NCBI GenBank assembly: GCA_014529385.2
Contig: CM043962.1
Location: forward strand, 49,504,098-49,568,097
DNA from: Adiantum capillus-veneris
Lineage: Eukaryota > Streptophyta > Polypodiopsida > Polypodiales > Pteridaceae
Direction: 5' to 3'
DNA length: 64,000 nucleotides
Of the stretch, positions 46,480 through 59,222 are shown piece after piece. The translations under genes and the position numbers were made by a program. Each line of letters opens with the position of its first letter. Positions within the stretch are counted from its first letter, which is position 1. The notes under the pieces are model-generated. The model was not told the origin of the DNA. It saw only the letters and a list, made by a program, of their open reading frames with translations, and did not search any database.

Positions 46480-48760
46480 TGAGTTTTCATCAATGTGGAC
46501 CTTGATAAGCTCCAACCACTTATCTGTCAACACATCCGGAATGAGATGATACCTCATTTTGATGTGCTAGACTTGGAGTGAAACACATGATTCTTTACCA
46601 AATCAATGACACTATAACTATCACAATGCAAAACTAGAACCTACTAGATATCTAAGACTCCCACTAGATGTGCCAACCATATAGCTTCCTTGCTGGCATC
46701 TCATGCTGCAATATACTTAGCCTCTATAATGGAAGAAGAGGTACATCGTGGAGAAATGATATCCAAGAAATGGCTCTTCCTGTGACTATGAATAAGTAGC
46801 CAAATGTGGACCGCGTGCTATTTTTACAACTTGCATAATCCACATTTGTGCAGCTAAAAATAGACAATTTGCTATTACTGAATCGTAAGCACTTGCTCGA
46901 TGTACCTTTTACGTACATGAGAATATGTTTCACTTCTTCCCATTGCTTTTTGCCACGATTAGCCATATGCCGACTAACCACTCCCATTGCAAATGCAATG
47001 TCTGGCCTTAGCTACCATAGCATACATGAAACTGCCTATAGTTGGAAGAATATGACATAATTACCATTTCCTCTCTCTTAGTATATGAATCGGGAGAATC
47101 TTCCTTGTTAGTTTCAAATATTATGAGAGTGGGGTACTCACTACCTTTCCTCCCTGCATGTTGAAATTTTGCAAGGCCTTGTGGATATATTATTCTTGAA
47201 ATAGCTCAAGAATACCCTTTCTTCTGTCTTTCTTGATATACATATCCAGGAAATGATTTCCTTATCGCAAATCCTTCATAGCAAGGTTTATTCTCAACAT
47301 TTGCTTCAATTTGACAATCTCCTTAGGGGACTTTCCTACAAGTAGGATGTCATCTACATATAGCAAATCCTTCATAGCAAAGTCTTTGCTCAACATTTGC
47401 TTCAATTTGGAAATCTCCTCAGTGGAATTTCTTACAATGAGCATTAATGAACCATCATTGAATTTTTGTGTATACAAGAAGCGATCTGCTTTGACTCCTT
47501 CAAAACCCTTTAGAGCTCATAAAAGCATCAAACTTTTGATACCATTTCCTTGAATCTTTCTTTAAGTCATAAAGATTGCTTGAGTTTATATACGAGCTCT
47601 TTCCTATTAGGTTGATCAAACCCTTCAAGTTGCTTCATGAAAACATCCTCCTCAATATTCTTAGAAGAAAAGTGGTCTTCACATCCATTTGGAGAAGCGT
47701 GCTCCATGTACTCAATGCATATTGCTTCCTGTATTTTATGTGATGTAGTCATTTTGACCACGAGCAAGAAGGTTTCATCAAAATCAATCCCCTTCTACTA
47801 CTCGAAACCTTTAGCACCCAATCTAGTCTTTAGGCTTATGATCCTCACATGTACACTTCATCTTGTAAACCCATTTGCAAGGTAAGACCTGCTTGTTAAA
47901 AAACACACATGTAAACTTCTTATTGTAAACCCATTTGTAAGGTAAAATCTGCTTGCCTTTTTTTGACAACTCAAATAAGTCCTATGTCTCATTATCGGGA
48001 ATTGAGTCATACTTTGATTGGAATGCTTACTCGCACTTGGCCTTGTCATCCATCTGCATGTCTTCTTTGTAACAAGATGGCTTATTTTTGCAACATGACA
48101 TAGTTCAACCCTGGCTGGAATCACGCAGGTGGATGTGAGGATCTACTAGATTGTCTCAACAATTGACTACTACTCATTGCCTTGTCAGTTGGAGCACTGC
48201 TAGTGGAAGCTGCATCAATAGTCTTTCAAGTTGTTATTCAATCTGAGGCAACGTCCTCACATGTGATTTTTCTATGCTCAATCTCTTTGATAATCTTCTT
48301 GCACATCTTCAACTCATTTAGGATAATGTGTGAATTGCAAATGGTTTTACAAGATTTTGGGTGCTAGAGACAATATCCCATTTCTCTATTTGCACCATAA
48401 CCAAGGAAAATACACTTGTGCGACTTCCGCTCAAGCTTCTTTTGAACGTCTCCATTGGAACATGTGCATATGCCTCGCATCGAAAGACAGGTAAATGATC
48501 ATGGTGTGGTTTGTTTTTTACCACAAATGTAGTGGAATTTGGTAACTCAATGGCATACTAGGTGAACGATTAATGATATGGACTATTGTCAAAATAGCTT
48601 CCACTCAAAAACCTGACAAAAAAGTTTTTCATAGAAAGAATCGATGTGATTCTCTCTTGAATCATGTGATTCATCCTCTCATCCACTCCGTTCTAAGTAG
48701 GTGTGTAAGTTAAATACCCCCATCACATTGCTTCAATTGTATGTTGAAGTAATGATGCAA
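46480..48760 (-). mobile_element. Copia pol fossil: integrase end, reverse transcriptase, RNase H
   Basis: Reading leftward on the minus strand: integrase pieces (about 48320-48720; FRCEAYAHVPMETFKRSL), reverse transcriptase (about 47260-47880; a LLYVDDILLVGKSP-type catalytic motif near 47350), and RNase H (46724-46987; EVKHILMYVKGTSSKCLRFS). The order is correct for Ty1/copia. Broken at several places and probably old; LTRs not identified. Confidence 0.75.
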
Positions 48761-48845
48761 AAGCCCCAAGCTTTCATTTTGAAAGTAACATTCCAAAGTA
48801 GTGATGCAAAATCCCCAAGACTTTCATTTTGAAAGTAACATTCCA
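48738..48845. repeat. 53-base tandem duplication
   Basis: GTAATGATGCAAAAGCCCC and GTAGTGATGCAAAATCCCC each lead into CTTTCATTTTGAAAGTAACA. It lies at the border between two copia fossils. Confidence 0.8.
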
Positions 48846-48879
48846 ACTAGCCTTGAATTCAACAATGTGTGGCTAATTT

Positions 48880-51800
48880 GGACGAGTAATTAGCAATTTA
48901 TCTACATATAGAACGAGGATGAGAAATACATCACTCTCATGCTTGACATACAAAGTGCTTTGAGTTGGACTGTTATGAAAGCCTCGTTTAACCAAATGAG
49001 TGACAATTTTCTCATATCAAGGACAAGGAGATTGCTTCAACCCATACAAATCTTTCTTAGATTTGCACACTTTATCTTCTTGTCCTTTCTTGACAAAACC
49101 ATGAGGCTACGTTGCACAAACTTCTTCAAATATATCACCATTCAAGAAAGTAGTAACAATGTCTAGTTGATGTACATCCCATCCAAAATTAGCTGCCAAT
49201 GTACATAGAAAACAAATGGTAGTCATATGACAAGTGGGAGAAAAAGTCTCTCCATAATATATGCCTTTCTCCTGTGAAAAACCTTTTGCAACAAGTCAAG
49301 CCTTGTAATGATCAATCTCACAATCCGGTTTTTGTTTCAACTTGTAAACCCCCTTTGTACCAATTGCCTTTTTGCAAGGAGGCAAACTACATAAAGTTCA
49401 TGTGTCATTTTCTAAAAGTGCATCATATTCTGATTGCATGGCAGCCATCCAATTTTTTGAATTTTGTACTTCATTAAAAGAAAGAGGTTCCTTCACATCA
49501 CATAAACTAGAAATAGCCAAAGCATAACAATATGACACATAAGATGCATGCCAAGAACCAAGAACCTGAACGAGTACGACTAGACATAGATGCATCCAAT
49601 TTCCTGTCACACAAAATATGTTCTAGCCATTTTGGCATATCTCTAGCCTCCTCATTCTCATTTCTTTCCACATCAAGTACATCATGTACATCTGCATCAT
49701 CAATAGGCTGATCCAAAACATTTCTAGAAAATCCAATTGGATGTACATTTGCCTCATTGGATTTTACATTCAAGTTTCCACCATTGGAAGGAGGCAACAA
49801 ATTGTCATAACTAACCTGTGAGTTTACATTACTATCTCTAGTACATGATACCGAAGGCTCAACATAATCTTCCACAAACACAACATCTTGTGAAACCAAG
49901 ATACATTTTGTTTGTAGATGGTATAGCCTATAACCTTTGATTTCATTACTATAACCAACAAAATGCATTTAACAACCTTATCATCTAATTTTCCGCGTAG
50001 CATTTGTGGCATTGAAGCATAAGCTAAACAATTGAAAACGCACATGTGATCAATAAATGGCTCCTTATCATGCTATGCTTCATAAGAAGTCATAGATTGC
50101 AAAGATTTTGTATGACACGTGTAAGTACATAAGTAGCACATATGATAGCCTTAAGCCAAAGAAAATGTGGCATAGCTTGACTATTGTCCATACATCGTTC
50201 CATCTCCGTAAGCGACTTTTTTTTTCTTTCAACAAAACTATTTTGCTGAGGTGTATGCGCCACTGTACATTAATTATTCATCCCACGACTAGTCAGAAAT
50301 GCATTAAACTCATGAGACATATACTTCTCCCCTCAATCTGAATGGAGGGTGCCCATAATACATTCAAAGACATTCTAAAAAATAGTGAGAAATTTCTTGA
50401 AGCATAAGAAAACTTTGGGCCTAGCTTTAAGTGGATAAACCCATGCACGCTTGGAGTAATCATCAATGAAAGTCATGAATTATAGGTAATTGCCTAAGGA
50501 TGGAGTTTGCATGGGCCCACAAACATCATTATGCACAGGTTGCAACTTGCATGTAGCCCTTGTTGAACCATCCTTTGGAAACTTTGAACTCTGCATCTTT
50601 CTCAAAATACAACCTTAACAAACATGCTTAGAAGTCTTTTCAAAAGGTGGAAAAGAAGCAACCATATCACATTTATACAAACACATTAAATTGAAAAAAT
50701 TGAGATGCCCAAAACATGCATGCCAAAGTTTTGCATTTGAAACAGCCTTCAAATCCACAATTGCATTTGCAAAATTTTACCTACACTTTTCATACAAAGT
50801 GAGCTTATGCATCCCATGGTGCAAAATGTGAGATGCAAATATTTCCACCAAAACTAAGATCATGAACTGTACATCTGTAATCCACAAATTTGAAAACAAG
50901 ACGAAGCAAGTCCAACTCTCTTGACCAGATAAGAGGCATTGTTAGCACAAGTGATTGTATTCCCATGAGGAATTGTCTCAAGCGAGGTAAACAAGTCACG
51001 ATCTAAAGTAATGTGCTTTGTAGCACCACTATCAAAGTACCACACACGTGAATCTACAGCAATTGGCATACATGCACTAAATGCCCACTATTCATCTATA
51101 TCACAATCTCCATTCTTATAAGATTCTACAATAGTTGTATTTGTAGTGGATCCCGCCTCTTTCTTCTCGGCCTCTTTTTCCTTCAATTTAGGACACTGCT
51201 TTATCAATTGATCATCAACCTTGCAATAATGACAACACATCTTCTTTTTGTCTTTTTCACAAAAATTCCCAGACGAGCATTAGAAACAGGTGATTTGCTA
51301 TTCATTGAAGAACCGTGAGAAGTGGCTATATTGTTGCTACCACCTTCTCTTTAAGTCGCAACAAAAGCCTATTCAATTGCACACTATTTAGCCTTGTTCT
51401 TTCTTGAAAGTGACTCTTGCAATGACAATGTGCATGATGCATCAAATTTGACACCTTGAGGGTTTCCTTGGGTCATAAGTCTCCAAGTAATAACAAAAGT
51501 CTGGTAAGAATCTTGCAATGCATCATATACATTTAGCACAAGTGAACTAAATGAGTTGCTCATTAATATCCTTGATAGCAGCAAGGAGCTATAGCGTCCA
51601 TGTCATCTTCCTCTTGCATAATCTTCAACTACAACTCTTTACGAAACAATGCAATTTTAGCCTCATTGAGACTTGCATAAAGACCAACCAGAATATACCA
51701 AGCCTGTTTTGATGATTAAGCTTAGCAAATGTGAGTAGTAATAATGCGTTTCATAGATTATGCAATCAATGCATGAGATTGTGCATCTCTAACATCCCAA

Positions 51801-51994
51801 TTAGACTTCTCAGTCGTAGGCAAAACAACCCTAGTAGTAGTAAATCTGCCACTAGAAGTTGCAACATCCTCAATAGAGCATGTATCCACAGAAGGCCGAT
51901 GTATATCAATGCCTTGCATAACATTCCAAATTTCCTTTGAAACAAGAATACGTAGCTGAAGACATATACCTATGCTCTCAAATCCGGGGTCCAA
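48880..51994 (-). mobile_element. Copia fossil: gag, protease, integrase and part of reverse transcriptase
   Basis: Reading leftward: a gag-like stretch (51384-51994), protease-type sequence with VWYFDSGATKHITLDRDLF (about 51000-51050), integrase (about 49830-50400), and the start of reverse transcriptase (NSKNWMAAMQSEYDALLEND near 49400-49470, then KKDLYGLKQSP near 49020-49060). Order and motifs are those of Ty1/copia. Broken in several places. The 3' part is replaced by the neighbouring fossil. Confidence 0.75.
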
Positions 51995-53465
51995 GATCTA
52001 TGGTGTATGGGTACATTTGGGGTTGAGATGAAAGAGGACCCCGTAGGGCCAAAGATACGTGATTTGAAAGTGAAGAAACCCGTGTATAAAGATTCTTCAA
52101 ATTTTTGCATATAGTAAGAGGACAAAAACATTACCCTGACATAGATACCATAAAGAACTTCATCGGGTGGTTGATTGGACAAGTCGTAGCAGAGCCCTTG
52201 TGCATCATGCATGTGAGGATCATTTTTCGTATCTTTATGAACATGATGCATGCTATATTAGGAATCCTCTTGAAGATATCAATAGCCTTTGTGAGCATCT
52301 TGAGCACAAAGTCTTCATTTTCTTTGCCTTGGGTGGACTCAATCTCGGATAGTTGAGCCACATAGGGTGTTTCTTTAGGATGATCTAGCGGCTACCCCAA
52401 CTTCTGACTCTAGGCAATGTGAAAAAGGTTGGATCTTTGCAAATCTACGATGGAGCTTGGGTATACAAAATGTGATGCTTTGGATTCTTCTTTAGCAAGT
52501 ATTTTCTCCAAGCGGGTGTGGATCTTCAGTGTCTGTGGCTTAATCTTTCACTAATCTCTCCGTGAGTTTGAGAATTTTGTACTTAACTAGAGGATATGGA
52601 AACAACTATTGATGCCATGTGTTGATTATCTGTTTAGAAGTGGTGACATTGGAAGAATGCAGTATACATTGCTCCCAAGCCATAACATCTTTCCATATAT
52701 GCTCAATCTCGGTCTCTATGCACACCTTCAAAGCTTTTTTTGCTTTAGCTGTGAAGCTATCAATTGGGCCTTGCTCCACCTTGATCTCCAATGTGGTTGA
52801 CTCTGAGGTGTGGCGGTAGTATCTGCTTTCTCTTCATATTTCAAGAATCATAGTGCTTCTGTCTCCAGTGGCAATAATTCAGGTAGATCTTTTTTTGGTA
52901 GCTTCTCCTTGCCCATTCAGACCTCTTTCTCTATCAAATGTTGCTTTCTCTCTTTGGAGTCAAGCCGCCTGTTGTGCTAGTTCTGCAATGATTATAGGTG
53001 GGGGTACTCATGTCTAAGCTAGCCTTTCATCCATCTTCTTTTTTCCCTTGGCCACTCTTTTCTTCGCTTCTTCTGTTTTAGTATCCAGAGTACTTTCCTC
53101 TAAGGGATGGTCCTCAACTTCGTCCATGGGACACTTGTCGCTTTCCTCATCACTTTTTATAGGATCTTGCTGAACCATTTTTCTCTTAGATCTTTTGATC
53201 AATGGTGCTGGCTCCTCCTCCTCCTCTTCTTGCTCTTCATTCTTTATGCCGGTACAAGCGAAGCATCTTGATCTGGGGCAGGTGGAAAGTTGTTCGTCAT
53301 GCCCATTGCATGGTAAGAAATTCTAGCAAGGACTTCCACGCTCCCAATTAGCTAATTTCACTTGACTTCTTAGTACTCTTGAGAGTATTTAGCACATATG
53401 AAGCATGATCTATATGCACTGATAGATTTGTCTTCAGTGCTGTGCTGAAAGCTCATGCTATCACA
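51995..53465 (-). other. Unclassified minus-strand coding remnant
   Basis: Readings include NQPPDEVLYGIYVRVMFLSS and FTFKSRIFGPTGSS (51970-52251), KAKKALKVCIETEIEHIWKD (52606-52791) and a Lys/Glu-rich tail (53014-53202). These look protein-derived but match no family I know. It sits between two copia fossils and may be an insertion in, or cargo of, one of them. Confidence 0.35.
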
Positions 53466-53468
53466 TGG

Positions 53469-56366
53469 TTAGTGCATGTATATTTGGGTGGTCTTTTGGA
53501 AGTGAGGTGAAAATGTTGATGAAAGAGGCGGTTGGGCTCCTTTGTTGTCTTGTGGATCATAATCTGAGATCAAGAGATGGTTGAAGGAAGGAATAAACCT
53601 TTCTAGAGCTCTACTTGCTCTTGTAGATCTTTGGGGAATAGGTTGAGGCTCCTTATTTGGTTGACGTTGTTGTATGTTATCACCGTTTGCATTCCTTGAG
53701 TCTTCACCGTCCTCAAGCTCCATGTCCTCATCACCTCTTTCTTTTGTTTGTTCTCTTTTCAAGTAATCGTTGTACATATTTTGTTCATTGAAAATTACAT
53801 CCCTGCTTCTAAAGATTTTAGCATCTTCAGGATTCCATAGGAGATACCCAAAGTCACCTTATCCATAGCCAATGAAGAAACACTTTTTGGACTTTGCATC
53901 TAGCTTTGAAATTAGGCTTCTATCTATGTGCATGAAAGCCTCACACCCAAACACTTTGAGAAATGCATAATTCCTCAGTTTACTTGTCCATGCCTCTTTT
54001 GGAACTCCCCCATCCAATGCTGTTGAGGGTGATTGATTGATTAAGTACATAGATGTACTTACAGCTTCCACCCAAAGCTCAAGCGGAAAGCCTGCATGTA
54101 GCCGCATGCTTCGTGGGTCGCTCCATGATTGTCCTGTTCATCCTTTCCAAAATCCCATTTTGTTGAGGTGTCCTCTGCATTGTCTTTTGCCTCCTTGCTA
54201 GCACAAAAGGTTTCAAAAGCTTAGCTGCAATATTTGCCTCCATTGTCGGATCCGAGGCATTTAACCTTGGTACTTGCTTCATTTTCCACAAAGGCTTTCC
54301 ACCTTTAAAATATGGAAAACACATCGGATTTATTCTTCATTACATAAACCCATGTTTTCCTAGTCACATCGTCTATGAATGTTACATAGTACAATGAGCC
54401 ACCAAGTGATGGTGTACTTGCAGGACCCCAAACTTCAGAATGAACCAATTCAAGTTTTTTATTTTTTCTTTTATTTCTTGCTTTTAGGAATTTTACCCTC
54501 TTTTGTTTACCATAAATGCAATCTTCACAGAACTCTAAGTCCACTTCTTTCAAACCTGGTAGAAGCTTCTTTGTTTAAAGGTTTTGCATTCCTTTGGTAC
54601 TCATATGCCCAAGCTGATAGTGCCACACTGCACTGTCGCCTTCTGTAGTTGTTGTAGAAGCTAAAAATTGTGAGTTGACTGTGACAAGTAAAGTGTACCA
54701 ACCTTTTCATATTTGGCAACCAGTGAAGATCCCTTTGAGATCTTCTACCATTTGAGATCTTCTACCATTTGTTTCCAAATGCAATGTTGTGACCTTCTTC
54801 ATCCAATTGTCATGTAGAGATCAAATTCTTGCAAAGAGAAGGAACATGCCTAACATCTTTAAGCTTCCATTCATTTTCGTTAGTAGTTTTGACACAAATT
54901 TACCTTTGCTGAAAATTTCACAAGCTTCATCATGTCCCAAGTATACATACCCAAAAGTACCTTTGGTGTAATCTTGGAAAGGTTGCTTGTGTGGTGTCGC
55001 ATGGAATGAGGCCCCAAAATTTACTATCCAAAAATTAGACACATTGTCTAATGAGAGAATTATAGCATCTTGCTCTACTTTACCTGCCACATTGGCCTCC
55101 GATGTTGGCTTGTTGTCTTGAGACTCCGACTCCTTCTTCTTGGACCATAAATTTTTCTTGACGTGGCCCTTCTTGCCGTAGTTCAAACATTCAAGAACTG
55201 AATTTGTGCGTGACTTGCTCCGCCTTGAGAGATCACGACCCTTTTGGTTTTTGAACCTCTCCTTACGCCTTCCTCTTGTTCTCGCTGTCACTATAGCACT
55301 TGATGATTCTCCTGTGCTTCTCCTTCACATTTCCTTGCTTACGAGAACACCCACAACATCATCAAACTTAAGAGTATTTGTGTCAGATATAGAATTACTT
55401 ACAACCATCACACGGCTCTCCCAAATATATGGTAGAGACGATGGTATAAGGAGAGCTCGCACTTCATCGTCAAAATTGATTTTCACCGATCAAAGTTGAC
55501 TTATGTTGGTGTTAAAGTCATTTAAATGGTTTGCAATTCAATCATTCTCTGCCATATTTAGATTGAACAAGTGATTTATGAGAAATACCTTATTGGTAGT
55601 TCTTGCCATTGAACTTCTCGATCTTGAGCTTCCCTTACTCCACCATTACTCCCACTCAATTCAAGGAATCCTTTCCTTGAAATACTTTAGCTACAAGCAA
55701 ACCTTGCTCTAATACCAGTTGTTAGGAAATAGGACGTAGCTAAATAGATATTTGAGTAGCTTACTTAGAGACAAATTTTCACACACGAGAGATTATAGAG
55801 TAGAGAGAGAGAGCACACAATATACATGGTTTTCCCAATGCGGGCTACATCCACGGGAAAGCAGTCACTCATTGGCTTTAGTCCTTCAAACAAGAAGTAG
55901 TTACAAAGGGATTATACCCTTAACAGAGCTCCCACGTTGCTTCACTCTCACCACCTCACACCCACCTTGTTGCATCAACTTCACACTCCCCAAATCCATG
56001 TTTTGTGTGTAGAAGAGGCCTCCATTTATAGGCGAAAAGGGTTGCCCTTTCTCATGAGAAGCAGCCATGTGTAGCCGCCCTCATGTTGACAAGTCCAAAT
56101 TGGACCCTCCAATCTGCCCATGTGTGGCCGCCTTGAGAAGACAAGTCCGCCTTTGAAATCGGCCACCGCCCACCGACCATTGACTTTCGACCATTGCCCG
56201 CCATTGGCCATTGACTACTGGCCAATTGACCGGCCACTTTTCGGCCGTCATCCTGCCATAATTTTCCGGCAAAAAGGAATTTTTCGGTTGACCGTGAAAT
56301 TTTTGGTTTCTCGCAAGTGATTTTTCTTCACGCACGATGGCTTCTCCTCATAACGGGGGCTTTACA
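53469..56366 (-). mobile_element. Copia fossil with 5' LTR
   Basis: On the minus strand: LTR (55720-56366), PBS TGGTATTAGAGC (55706-55717), gag with a knuckle-like region (about 55130-55200), protease-like FWIVNFGASFHATPHKQPF (about 55000), GAG-pre-integrase, integrase (about 53860-54560; HAGFPLELWVEAVSTSMYLI, then VFGCEAFMHI), and the linker before reverse transcriptase (53469-53777). The distal pol and 3' LTR are not seen. Broken; moderately old. Confidence 0.78.
55720..56366 (-). repeat. Putative copia 5' LTR
   Basis: Minus strand TGTAAAGCCCC...CCTAACA, with a TATA box (CTATAAATGG) at about 56012-56022. The outer end is inferred without a partner copy. Confidence 0.5.
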
Positions 56367-56589
56367 AATGTGCATTTTTAATACAAAAAATTACAAAGGG
56401 ATAAATCAGCCTTTGAGTTTCAATGATTTTATCAATACGTTGATAAAACATTTCTTTGAGCACTTTTAGCGATCATTCCCCACAATATCATTTGATATTG
56501 TAATTTTCAATGGCGGTCAAATGCAGGGACTTGTCAATCTTGGTTTCTTTTGATGCTCTGCAAAACCTAAAGTCTACTTTCTCCCTCTA

Positions 56590-56796
56590 GTGCGTGAAAG
56601 AACGCAATTGGTTTATCAATTGCATGCAAAAATGAAAGGAAAGAGCAAGCTAGAAGGCCCTAGAAAAAGACTGAGAGTAGCTGATCCTACCAAAGTGGAA
56701 ACTCTTGCTCAACCTACCACTGTGGGAGCACTAGCTCAAGGCCATGATCCACTAGTATTGTACCTCCTACAAGACCAACATATGTTCCTCTTGTAA
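56590..56796 (+). CDS. Short unidentified ORF
   Basis: 68 codons, Lys/Arg-rich at the start (MRERTQLVYQLHAKMKGKSK). No family recognised. It lies just upstream of the kinase-like block in the same direction and might be an upstream exon of it. Confidence 0.2.
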   Translation: MRERTQLVYQLHAKMKGKSKLEGPRKRLRVADPTKVETLAQPTTVGALAQGHDPLVLYLLQDQHMFLL

Positions 56797-56952
56797 GCAC
56801 CCCAACTTGGAGAAGGAAGATGGGTATGTGTCAAGCAAGTTTGTGTACTACATCCTACCTTCTGAGACCTTGTTTATGCAACTAAAGTATTCAAGATCTA
56901 GCCACACGGGCCAAATATTGAACAATAAGCTATGGAAGAAGCCACCGTTTGA

Positions 56953-57498
56953 AATATCAAGCACCGAAGTATAATCATGACACTTGGCATTGTCGACACT
57001 CCACGGACAATGGTTATCTTCAGATATTGGAACGGAAGCCATGTGGAGAAGTGGATACAAGCATGTCACTCGGATGGAAGCAAGCTTACCATCAAAGAGT
57101 TTTTGTAGACAAATGGCAGTATAGAGCACTTCCAAGACAATATCTTACACATTATCAATGATCTACTACAAATGTTGAAGTACTTACATCACCATGATTT
57201 TTTGTACAACGATCTTCACCCTCGCAATATTATGTTGCGTTTTGTTGACAAGGGTGGTTATTGCGGCATTATAGATTGGGGCACTTCTAGTTTATTCCCA
57301 ACTACAAAGACGTTTTCAAAGCCAATAGATCTATCTTTGGAGTGTCAAAACAATCACCTTCAAGACTACCCTTGGGCTGTCCTCGAGTGTATCTCCACCA
57401 ACCCTCGTCCCTTTTCTAAAGCCACATATGTATATTCTCTATGTTGGGTTTTGAAATGCATACTTAATTGCATGCCAAAGCCAAGTGATCTAGATTAA
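56953..57498 (+). pseudogene. Protein-kinase-like phosphotransferase fragment
   Basis: The open part is 57172-57498 (108 codons): MLKYLHHHDFLYNDLHPRNIML, then GGYCGIIDWGTSS. D-L-H-P-x-N followed by I-D-W-G is the catalytic loop and metal-binding motif of the kinase-like fold, in the form usual for atypical or APH-like kinases (DWG rather than DFG). In the same frame upstream, TMVIFRYWNGSHVEKWIQAC resembles the hinge strand. One in-frame TAG at 57106-57108 separates the two, unless it lies in an intron. The N-lobe lysine region was not found. The family is uncertain and function should not be inferred. Host pseudogene or a split gene. Confidence 0.5.
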
Positions 57499-57888
57499 AG
57501 ACCTTTGTGAAAAAAAAAACATAAAAACCTTGATTTATGCAAAGATAGAAATCCCCAAAATTGACGTTCAGCTTTTGATTTGTCCCTTTGTATAAATGGA
57601 GCCCACACAATTGGCATAAATGTTGTATCTTCTTCTGGTCTACGACTAAACAATGAATGAATAGAAAAATATTTTTTTGGGTTGAAATTGTCGTTGTGTT
57701 ATTAATACAATGTTAATTTAAGTATCACATCATAATTTAAGTGCAATTTATGGTAATGGTTTGAAGCTGTCATTATATCATTGAAATTGGTTTAAGTGAC
57801 AATTTTTATATATTGATTTGTCAATTTCAACTTGCTGAACTTTTGCCTTGGTTATATGGTTGTTAAATTTTGGTGTTTTGTTTGTAGA
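57499..57888. other. AT-rich stretch, possible intron
   Basis: No coding signal. It ends in TTTTGTTTGTAG, a good acceptor match, directly before a coding-like block at 57889. Confidence 0.35.
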
Positions 57889-58670
57889 TATCGCTGAAGA
57901 CCTTGATTACGACGAGGCACAACGAATTATCAAGCGAGGAGAAAATTTGATGTCGACAATCGAACTTATCAGTTATTGCCAACACTCAAGAGGATGAATC
58001 AATGCTAGAAGGCGAGCCCTTGAGTTGCAAACAATGCAAAGACTTATGTTCAAACTACTTTGTTCAAAATACACTTTTCAAAATAAGTGGCCACGCAAAG
58101 GGAAATCCACCAGTGAAGCTCTTTGACTTGCAACATGTGGGCTTAGCTCCTGTTCTTCTCCAACGATTTATCCGTCAACAACAAGCTATCCCCAATAATA
58201 ACCAGATTGCCATATACTTCATTTAGCAGCACTGGTATGTACATTACATATTGGGAAAGAGAGTCAACTGGGATGATAAGCCTCCTAACGTGGGTGTTGG
58301 GTTGGCCGCATTGCAGACAAGGTTTTACTGTAGAATGAGCAAAGGTCCCAACCATCACGGAAGCGTCTTGTTGTCCTTTTTCTAGAGGAGCATGAAATCA
58401 TTGTGGAGATGAAAAGCTAGGGAGTTGACCTGGCAAGCCAAGGTGAAACTCCTGTAGGCTTGATATTGAAGGTGTTAGAGCTTGAGATATAGCTTGATAC
58501 CACTAGAAGAGAGCTAGCACTAGCTCAAAGCAAGCTTGCAAAGTACAACAAGAATTTTGGCCCCCTTGTAGATGAAAACGTTGCAATCACCACAACCAAC
58601 CTCAACACAATTTTGACTGCATCTTCCAACTTTGCATCTATTGGCTCTATGGATTTTGCTTGAATGAACG
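57889..58670 (+). pseudogene. Coding-like block after the kinase-like fragment
   Basis: It begins DIAEDLDYDEAQRIIKRGEN after a possible acceptor. The frame then shifts and an open frame at 58002-58226 reads MLEGEPLSCKQCKDLCSNYF, then FDLQHVGLAPVLLQRFIRQQ. More readable pieces follow to about 58660, including RRELALAQSKLAKYNKNFGP. CKQCKDLC could bind metal, but no domain is recognised. Several breaks suggest decay. Confidence 0.35.
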
Positions 58671-59222
58671 ATCTCACTCAACATGCTAAGTTGTAAAAGC
58701 TATAACTTCTATTGTTGTAATCCTTCAAGAAAACATTTTATAATCATTTAACATAATCAACTCAAATATTTATTGTTGTGTCTTTTTTTCTTGGTTATAA
58801 ATTCAAATATTTATTGCTTTGTGTCTTTTTCATCTTAATTATAAATTGTATACAATAATTATAAAATAAAAGTGATAAGACAATATGACACAAAGTGATA
58901 TGGCAAAAAGAGAAAGATCATAAGATATGGCCAACAAACCCAAGCTGATTACAAGTACCTTGTACCAAAGGTGATTTTAAACAATGTCGTCATAATCAAT
59001 CAATGCATCTTTGAAGATAGGGTTGTGCACAACAATGAATGGAATACCACGTGAGAAATACTTGTGTCCACGTCAAGTGCAGTATGTATAACCATTGTTT
59101 ATCAAAATTTTGATGGAGTGTTTGATCCATAGATAGCCCTCCTCTTCCGATACCATCGTTACAATTTCTCTTTGAATTAGATGCATTATTAGATGAACCT
59201 ACTTTGAAGGATGTTGTATCGT
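58671..59222 (-). other. AT-rich stretch with a possible transposase remnant
   Basis: On the minus strand (about 58950-59200) the reading HKYFSRGIPFIVVHNPIFKD loosely resembles the DUF659 region of hAT-type transposases (GIPF...SPYF). Weak and broken. Confidence 0.25.

Noticed and set aside
56026-56335. Overlapping short frames in the copia LTR with repeated GGCCA/GACCG words
   Set aside because: Low-complexity repeats of a GGCCATTGACC-like word inside the LTR; no protein family.
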